Made by a program: the position numbers and the translations under genes. The notes below the pieces were generated by a model. It was not told where the DNA came from and ran no database searches. It saw nothing but the letters and a program-made list of their open reading frames with translations. 14,909 nt of DNA from Phoronis ovalis (Eukaryota; Phoronida; Phoronidae). The stretch is taken from the NCBI GenBank assembly GCA_028565635.1, contig JAOXYB010030067.1, positions 1 to 14,909 on the forward strand, given 5' to 3'. Shown here one piece after another: positions 9,662-14,909 of the stretch. The first letter of the stretch is position 1. The number at the start of each line of letters is the position of its first letter.

Positions 9662-12600
9662 GTAAGAATTTGTTCTATAGGTAGCTTTTGTATAAGGCAG
9701 GGTTTTTGATGCACTTAACTTTTGTTGTTTACTTGCATATAATACATCAGTTGGTCAAACTGTTACTAATCCAACAAGGGATTTCAAGGTTTTACTATTT
9801 CGAAGAATGGTGGTCTTATGAGAATGGTTTAATAGTCTGATGTTTGTAGTACGTAATTCTTAACATTCTATCTCTGAGGAGTTGTATCCATTTGCATGAG
9901 TAAATTTGAACGGACATTTTGCAGCTTCCAAACTGATAATTTTATTTGCATGGATCTACTGAGGTACTGAAGTAGAAACATGTTGCCACGCTTAGTTTAA
10001 TCCTATAAAGGGTGCTAGGTACTCGTAGACATCAAATTCCATCTTCAATTTTATCGTTAAAAAGAGCAAAATAGGTAAAGTTACAGTGAGGCCAATAAAT
10101 AATTGAAAGAATTTTATTCAAATCTTTCCCAAACTTTGTGATTTTGATACACAAAAATGTGAACTTTGCATGATAGTTTGAAAGCTTAAACTGGTGCATA
10201 TAGTTAAAATGATCTATGTCTTCTAAGTTGTAATGTGAAGATGAAAACTTCTTTGATAATAGATTGCATGGGATTAAGGGGACATAATCCGTTTGTCAAT
10301 ACTAAAAAAATGTATGTGCATTAAAGCGGTATCTATTTTCCTCTGTAAATTAGTAGAACAGATTAAAAAAACTAAATTGTGGGAAAAAACACTGTTGTGT
10401 TAGATTATACTGTTCAAGGTCCTAATGCATAGGAATATTTCATAAAAGGATATTAAATTTCATCTTAAAAGCAGAGAACACAGTCCCCAGTGTTTCCTCT
10501 AAACCATAGGGGGGGGAACAAAATAATAGTTATTTTCTGTTGTTAAGTTCACTAAGTTGTTTTAAGTCTTGCAAATTCCTGTGAGAAAAAGTACAATCTT
10601 TGTTCCTTATGGCTTTATTCTCATTACAGATGGCTGAATCGTTTGTTTTAGTTAATTGCCTTCTACAAGTTCTTAATTAGTATTATTATTAGCTAGTAAA
10701 AACAGCGTGTGGACTTGAATGACAAACCTGGCTTCCTTTGTTTTAAGTCCTTGTGTATGCCCCCATCAGTTAAGCAAACATGCATTGCAGACTGGTGGTG
10801 ATGTTGCAAGACAAATTACAACATGTGGTGTAATGGAACAATGTTTCCCGCCTTCTTAAAAAAGCTGCCAGATAATGTTAAGATGGCATTGGTAATTTTG
10901 ATTAAGTTGAAGTTGATCGAGTTTGTAATATTTAAACAGAAAGCTGTATAATATGTTCCAACCAATAGAAATATTTAGAAACCTTTGTTTCTGCTATATA
11001 CATCACAGAGCTGAAAGACATTTAAGACATAATAAGTTAATTTTGTTGGTGAGGGACACTTATCTTATTTTAGTGCATTATGATTCATAAAGAACCTGCT
11101 AATTTTAGACGTGAATCCATGATATATGAACGTTATTTTTACACTCTTTGAATCAGATCACGGGGAGCGGTTATTGACTTTTAGATTTTCATAGAAATGG
11201 AAACTTGAGTTATAGTACGGGCAATAATGCATATTGCATTAGGCATAGGATATTCATATGCTAAAGATTATTTTCGCGCTATGAGTCTGATAGCCCGAGA
11301 GGACATTGACATTGTCACTTTCTTAATTGGAAGTTGCAGTATTGGTAATAAATGCGGACATTTTCATTGCATTCTGTAAGTGGCTGTCGTGTGTGGCATA
11401 ATTATCAATTAACTAATTTGTAAACATGACTGCAGAAGTATGTGCCACTAATTAACTATAGCAGTGTTTTGAGATTCGATACACTATAGTGCATCACCAG
11501 TCAGTGGCTATTCTTGTGAACCTAACATTTTACAAGTCTTCCTGTTAGGAAGTTGAATTTGCTTTCTTTTAGGGTGTATGTTTATTTATTTTCTCAAAGA
11601 GAGGTTTAATAACAAACAGTCGCATAAATAATGCTGCTTATCAGAAAAGAATTGCATTTCTTTTGCAAATATATCCATCAATAGCTGTCTTATGACAGAA
11701 GTTTATTGCCTCCTTGAAAATAATTAGAATTAAAGGAAACACCTGAAATTGCAATACATTCACTCTCTAGAAATTGTAAACCTTTTAAGAACCTAAATCA
11801 TAAATATATCATGAGACTGTCTATCTTGCTTACTTAATGAAAATTGTTAAAGGATTAATTACAAATTTATTGGGATATTACACTATCAAATTCTGCTGTT
11901 CCTATAAACTTGTAAAAACATAGTTATAAAAGTAATGTAGTACTAGGCACTGTTTGAATTTAAAAATACATCAAACTTGAACTGTATAATCATACATGAT
12001 TGATGATTTCCTAAGAGTCTTCTGTGCAAGAGATAGATACAGTCCTTTGCAAAGTTTACAGATTTTAAGAGAAGGAAAATAATGAAAGTTAAACAGTGTC
12101 CCCTAATTACCAAGGTTTTCTCCTGTGGAATTGATAAAAAGTTATGTGTAAATATTAACTGTTGATGCAAATGAGTAATTTATAGCACAAATGACTATCT
12201 AGAGCGTAATTTAGCATACTGGTGACATTTGATATATTTGCGCAGACATGCAGTTTTCCAAGGAGTTTTAACACTGTAAATCAGTAAAGTTAAAGCTGGC
12301 TCCCCCTGGCTGACAAGTTCTGAATCGAAAGAGGACCATTTCATTGTCTTATTCAGAATGCTTTGTATTAAAGGTATAAAATTAAAGTGTTGATTGAAAA
12401 AGCATGGTACTATTAGAAGCTGGTCATTTGTTTAATTTAATATCAACAACTGAATAATCAAACCTTTCACTATCATCAATGCGGTGAACTCTTGCAGGTT
12501 GAAACTCTTTTTTCTCAGTGAGAAGTTTCCCAATTGGGAGCATCCAAATGTCTTGATTTTAAGTTTCAGTCAATAATATTGTGAAGGTTTCAACACTTTG

Positions 12601-12682
12601 ATTTTTGAGCATGTAAGGTTTTTCAGTTAGTGTAAATGAATAGATATTCATGGACTTCATTGTAGCTGATTCTTTCTTGCAG
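9662..12682 (+). other. Second part of the 9.8 kb intron, downstream of the large exon
   Basis: This part starts at the donor gtaaga overlapping the TAA of the large frame and ends at the acceptor ctgattctttcttgcag. It is AT-rich with stops in every frame. I found no further exon, RNA gene or transposon frame. It has an 8-G run at 10509-10516. AATAAA strings occur (for example near 10096 and 11347) and would matter only if the large frame were an unspliced gene with its own polyadenylation site. No other structure was seen. Confidence 0.65.
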
Positions 12683-12839
12683 AAGTCGTTTGGAAGGTAA
12701 TGCCGAGCAATGGAAGCTGCTCGTAAAGGACCTACAGGAGCTCATTGATTGGTTAAGCAAACGAGAAGATGAGTTGGCAAGGCAACAACCGGTAGCTGGA
12801 GACTTGGCGGCTATCGACAGACAACATGAGGAACACAAG
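12683..12839 (+). CDS. Dystrophin/utrophin-like rod exon B, first part of spectrin repeat 23 (human exon 57 equivalent)
   Basis: This internal exon of 157 bases is the same length I recall for human exon 57. Its first base completes the split codon (AG|A, Arg, from exon A; CA|A, Gln, from the large intronic exon). It then reads SRLEGNAEQWKLLVKDLQEL, IDWLSKREDELARQQPVAGD and LAAIDRQHEEHK. Human dystrophin has SHLEASSDQWKRLHLSLQEL followed by a WLQLKDDELSRQAP segment, so helix A with both Trp residues and the following loop are conserved. The borders are ttcttgcag|A and CACAAG|gtgaat, exit phase 0. The splice point falls at the junction of repeats 22 and 23, a clean place to start a short isoform. 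Confidence 0.95.
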
Positions 12840-13480
12840 GTGAATATATAGAAAAGATGATAGATCTCTCATTAGGCCAAAAGAAATATTATTGTTTCCG
12901 GCTGCCTGTCTCCATCTAGAAATATCCTCCAATGCTAAGTTTTTTTGGCCTTTGCTAAAAGAAAAATTGCAAATTTTACAGCAAATGTTTGTCATTGCTT
13001 CATGTTAAGCCCAAGAAACATGGACACTAACACGTGATTGATTAGTAAAAATTCAAGATGAAAAATAAAGTCATTTGCCAAAAAAAAAAATTGTTTTAGT
13101 GCCTACCCCAGCAATATTTTTTTCAGCATGTAATCAGAAGCTAATGATTTTTTGGACTAAACATCCTTGTCTAGTTTCTGAATAATGTTACAATTGCAAA
13201 ACCATTTTACAGAATAGAAATGTTGTTGCAAATTTGACAAGTTGGAATGCAAAAAAATGACATTTAGATGTGCATAAAACTGTTTCAAGATTCATATCCT
13301 GTTGCGTTTCTGTTGATTGTTACGTTATGTGTTGGCATAAGCTGCATTCTATATGACTCTCTGTCAAAGATTTTTTATTAAAATGAAAAAGAATTTTACA
13401 GTTCTCTCCATATATATATATATACATTTCCTCAAATAATCTTAAAGCTGCAACATAACATGAAATGCTTTCATTTCCAG
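12840..13480 (+). other. Intron between rod exons B and C
   Basis: This 641-base intron has donor gtgaat and acceptor ctttcatttccag. It contains an 11-A run (13080-13090) and a short AT microsatellite (13410-13424). No other feature was seen. Confidence 0.85.
13410..13424. repeat. Short (AT)n microsatellite
   Basis: Alternating A and T over 15 bases within the intron between rod exons B and C. It is a simple repeat with no evident role. Confidence 0.85.
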
Positions 13481-13613
13481 AAATTCAAAAGCAAACTGGA
13501 TGAAAAACGCCACACTATCGAACATAATTTACAAATCAGCCGCCTGTACCTTAGAGACGAAGGTGATAAGGAACGCACCAGTGCTGACAGTGGAGAGGGA
13601 GGCGAAATGTCAG
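13481..13613 (+). CDS. Dystrophin/utrophin-like rod exon C, middle of spectrin repeat 23 (human exon 58 equivalent)
   Basis: This internal exon of 133 bases has borders atttccag|AAA and TCAG|gtaagg, entering in phase 0 and leaving in phase 1. It reads KFKSKLDEKRHTIEHNLQIS then RLYLRDEGDKERTSADSGEG, ending GEMSG. The first half aligns with the human exon 58 helix (AFKRELKTKEPVIMSTLETV). The second half replaces the human EQPLEGLEKL stretch with a Gly/Ser/acidic linker containing no proline. That linker continues into the next exon, so the loop between helices B and C of this repeat is longer and more flexible than in vertebrates. Confidence 0.9.
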
Positions 13614-13975
13614 GTAAGGACATCTAGTGGTAACTATACTGCCTTGTAAAATTGAAATCATTTCTGGTGCATAGAGTACCAGTTCAAAATTATATTAGAA
13701 TGTTTCAATTTAATTTGTAATTTGATCCTGTTGAATATTTTGATTTTTTCTATACAAGTTTTTATTGTATCAAATAGATTTGCTTGTGCAAAATTGCTTT
13801 TGCGCTAAAATATCTATCTCGTGTTGCACATTAAATGATAAATTTCGAAGCAGTTTAACACACCAAATGTGTTGAATTCCAGCTAATAAAATGTATGAAG
13901 AGCTTGCTTTAATTTTGGAAAATGATGCCTCGTCAGTTTTGTATCTGGTGTAATAGCAGAAAGGTTGTTTTCTAG
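13614..13975 (+). other. Intron between rod exons C and D
   Basis: This 362-base intron has a strong donor gtaagg and an acceptor gttgttttctag. It is AT-rich and contains no other feature that I can see. Confidence 0.85.
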
Positions 13976-14121
13976 ATCCTGACGCCGAGACAGGATCAGA
14001 CCAAGAAGCTAACAAGCTTATACGTAGTATTCGAAAAAATGTACGCCTGCTCAATCATAAATGGTTAGATGTTAACAGACGTTCCAGAGAATGGCAAGCA
14101 GTGCTTGACGAAACTTTAGAG
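13976..14121 (+). CDS. Dystrophin/utrophin-like rod exon D, end of repeat 23 and start of repeat 24 (first part of human exon 59)
   Basis: This internal exon of 146 bases has borders ttttctag|AT and TTAGAG|gtactg, entering in phase 1 and leaving in phase 0. It reads DPDAETGSDQEANKLIRSIR, then KNVRLLNHKWLDVNRRSREW and QAVLDETLE. Human exon 59 has the same spacing of EVNTEWEKLNLHSADWQ and KIDETLE, with both Trp residues conserved. The human exon runs on after ETLE, so an intron sits here that human lacks. The donor is weaker than the others. Reading through it gives 24 more codons of unrelated sequence and then TGA (14194-14196), which supports splicing at 14121. The first ten residues complete the acidic linker begun in exon C. 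Confidence 0.9.
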
Positions 14122-14909
14122 GTACTGAATCGAGCTGGTTTCTTTTACTCTTGCATGTTATGTCCACAATTTTCTGGTTATCACTTCCTTAATTGAAGTA
14201 GATATTTGAGTTTAAAGACATTAAAATTAATATTGCATGTCTAATTGAAAATAAAAAGGCTATCAGTGAATATGAGAGACAAGTGGTAATACAGTTATTG
14301 ATCGCAATTTTTTCTAACACTGTCCTTTCGTTTTATGTGTTCTAATAATGTCATTTGCATATAGAAATAACCCGGTTAACAAGCATTTAAATTTGCACAT
14401 GTGGAACACTTCGTCATAACTTCAATCTTAATTTTCTATAAACAATGCAATAAATTACACAGAAGACTTGTATAAATCTAATTTATCATTCGATTTACAT
14501 AGTTAATTATAATAACGACTGAATTAATGAGCTATAAATTGAATAAAATATGTTAGTTTCCCTTGCTTGAGCACATTTGAGAGATAAATATGTTAGATTT
14601 CCTTGTACGATTTCATTTGAGGGATATAGTCAATTTTGCTAGATCGTCTGCAAAGTAACACCATTACAGATATGCATCACTTTGGAAATCCGTTGGAAAT
14701 AATTTGTACAGAAAGTGTATGTGGATTTAAAAATTTTGATTGCATGCTGCCTGTGTTAGCCAGACAAGGATGTCTCCTATTTGATGTTCATTCTGGAAAC
14801 ATGAGCTTTACTGCAATTATCACTGTAATACTTAGACTAATGTTAGTCGGCTCTGTAATTTAAGATAATGTGAAAAAAAAAAAAATTCTAAAAAATTATT
14901 TTCCTAAAA
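14122..14909 (+). other. Start of the next intron, running off the window
   Basis: The sequence after rod exon D is AT-rich. A frame at 14636-14863 begins with TTG and has no spectrin, WW or other dystrophin similarity and no good splice border, so I do not call it a gene. A degenerate repeat of about 40 bases lies at 14551-14630, and an A-run of about 13 bases lies near 14872-14884. The next dystrophin exon (remainder of repeat 24, then WW) is expected beyond the window. Confidence 0.7.
14551..14630. repeat. Degenerate 40-bp tandem repeat
   Basis: Copy one (14551-14590) starts tgttagtttcccttgcttga and copy two (14591-14630) starts tgttagatttccttgtacga. By hand count about 28 of 40 positions agree without gaps. 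It is probably an old local duplication; no function is evident. Confidence 0.5.

Noticed and set aside
6753-9665. Large frame as an independent intronless nested gene, retrogene or transposon ORF
   Set aside because: No reverse transcriptase, gag, transposase or other known domain is visible. The exact phase match and strong donor at its end fit splicing into the host gene better. It remains the main alternative.
14122-14196. Read-through extension of rod exon D
   Set aside because: The 24 codons after 14121 show no dystrophin similarity and end at TGA. GAG|gtactg is an acceptable donor.
14636-14863. 75-residue frame near the right end
   Set aside because: It has a TTG start, no family resemblance, no coding-like splice borders and intronic composition.

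Overview
The window looks like about 15 kb of an AT-rich animal genome with long introns, not a microbial genome. It holds four spliced exons on the + strand of one gene. By translation this is the dystrophin/utrophin family, in the distal rod: the end of spectrin repeat 22, repeat 23 and the start of repeat 24, in human dystrophin numbering. The protein is clearly diverged from vertebrate dystrophin. Intron phases match human exons 56 to 59, but there is an extra acidic linker and an extra intron after ...LDETLE. An invertebrate is likely, and a long-intron arthropod (insect or relative) is my best guess. That guess is not proven by the sequence.

Layout: 1-2686 intron with no gene seen; 2687-2856 rod exon A (like human exon 56); 2857-12682 a 9.8 kb intron; 12683-12839 rod exon B (like exon 57); 13481-13613 rod exon C (like exon 58); 13976-14121 rod exon D (like the first part of exon 59); 14122-14909 the next intron with no gene seen. 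All four exons have GT/AG borders and their phases join correctly (2, 0, 1, 0 at the successive exon ends).

The main point of interest lies inside the 9.8 kb intron. A single open frame of 970 codons runs on the same strand from ATG 6753 to TAA 9663-9665. It encodes a hydrophilic, Ser/Asn/Lys-rich, mostly disordered-looking protein. Its last two codons overlap a strong splice donor (ACA|GTAAGA at 9661/9662). That donor leaves codon phase 2, exactly the phase of exon A, so the frame can splice into rod exon B in place of everything upstream. The simplest reading is an alternative first coding exon, driven by an internal promoter, for a short dystrophin of about 200 kDa. Such a protein would lack the actin-binding domain and nearly all of the rod, and would keep repeats 23-24 plus the WW/EF/ZZ/coiled-coil end encoded beyond the window. 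This resembles the architecture of the Drosophila short isoforms Dp186 and Dp205 and of vertebrate Dp116 and Dp140, although here the unique N-terminus is very long. That N-terminus carries a candidate PP1-docking motif (KVCF) and two GILK motifs, an SH3-ligand-like proline motif and a Trp-rich island.

Non-coding elements are modest: a TATA-like box upstream of the large exon, a possible degenerate tRNA-derived SINE fragment, a degenerate repeat of about 122 bp, a perfect 35-bp tandem duplication, and simple tracts.
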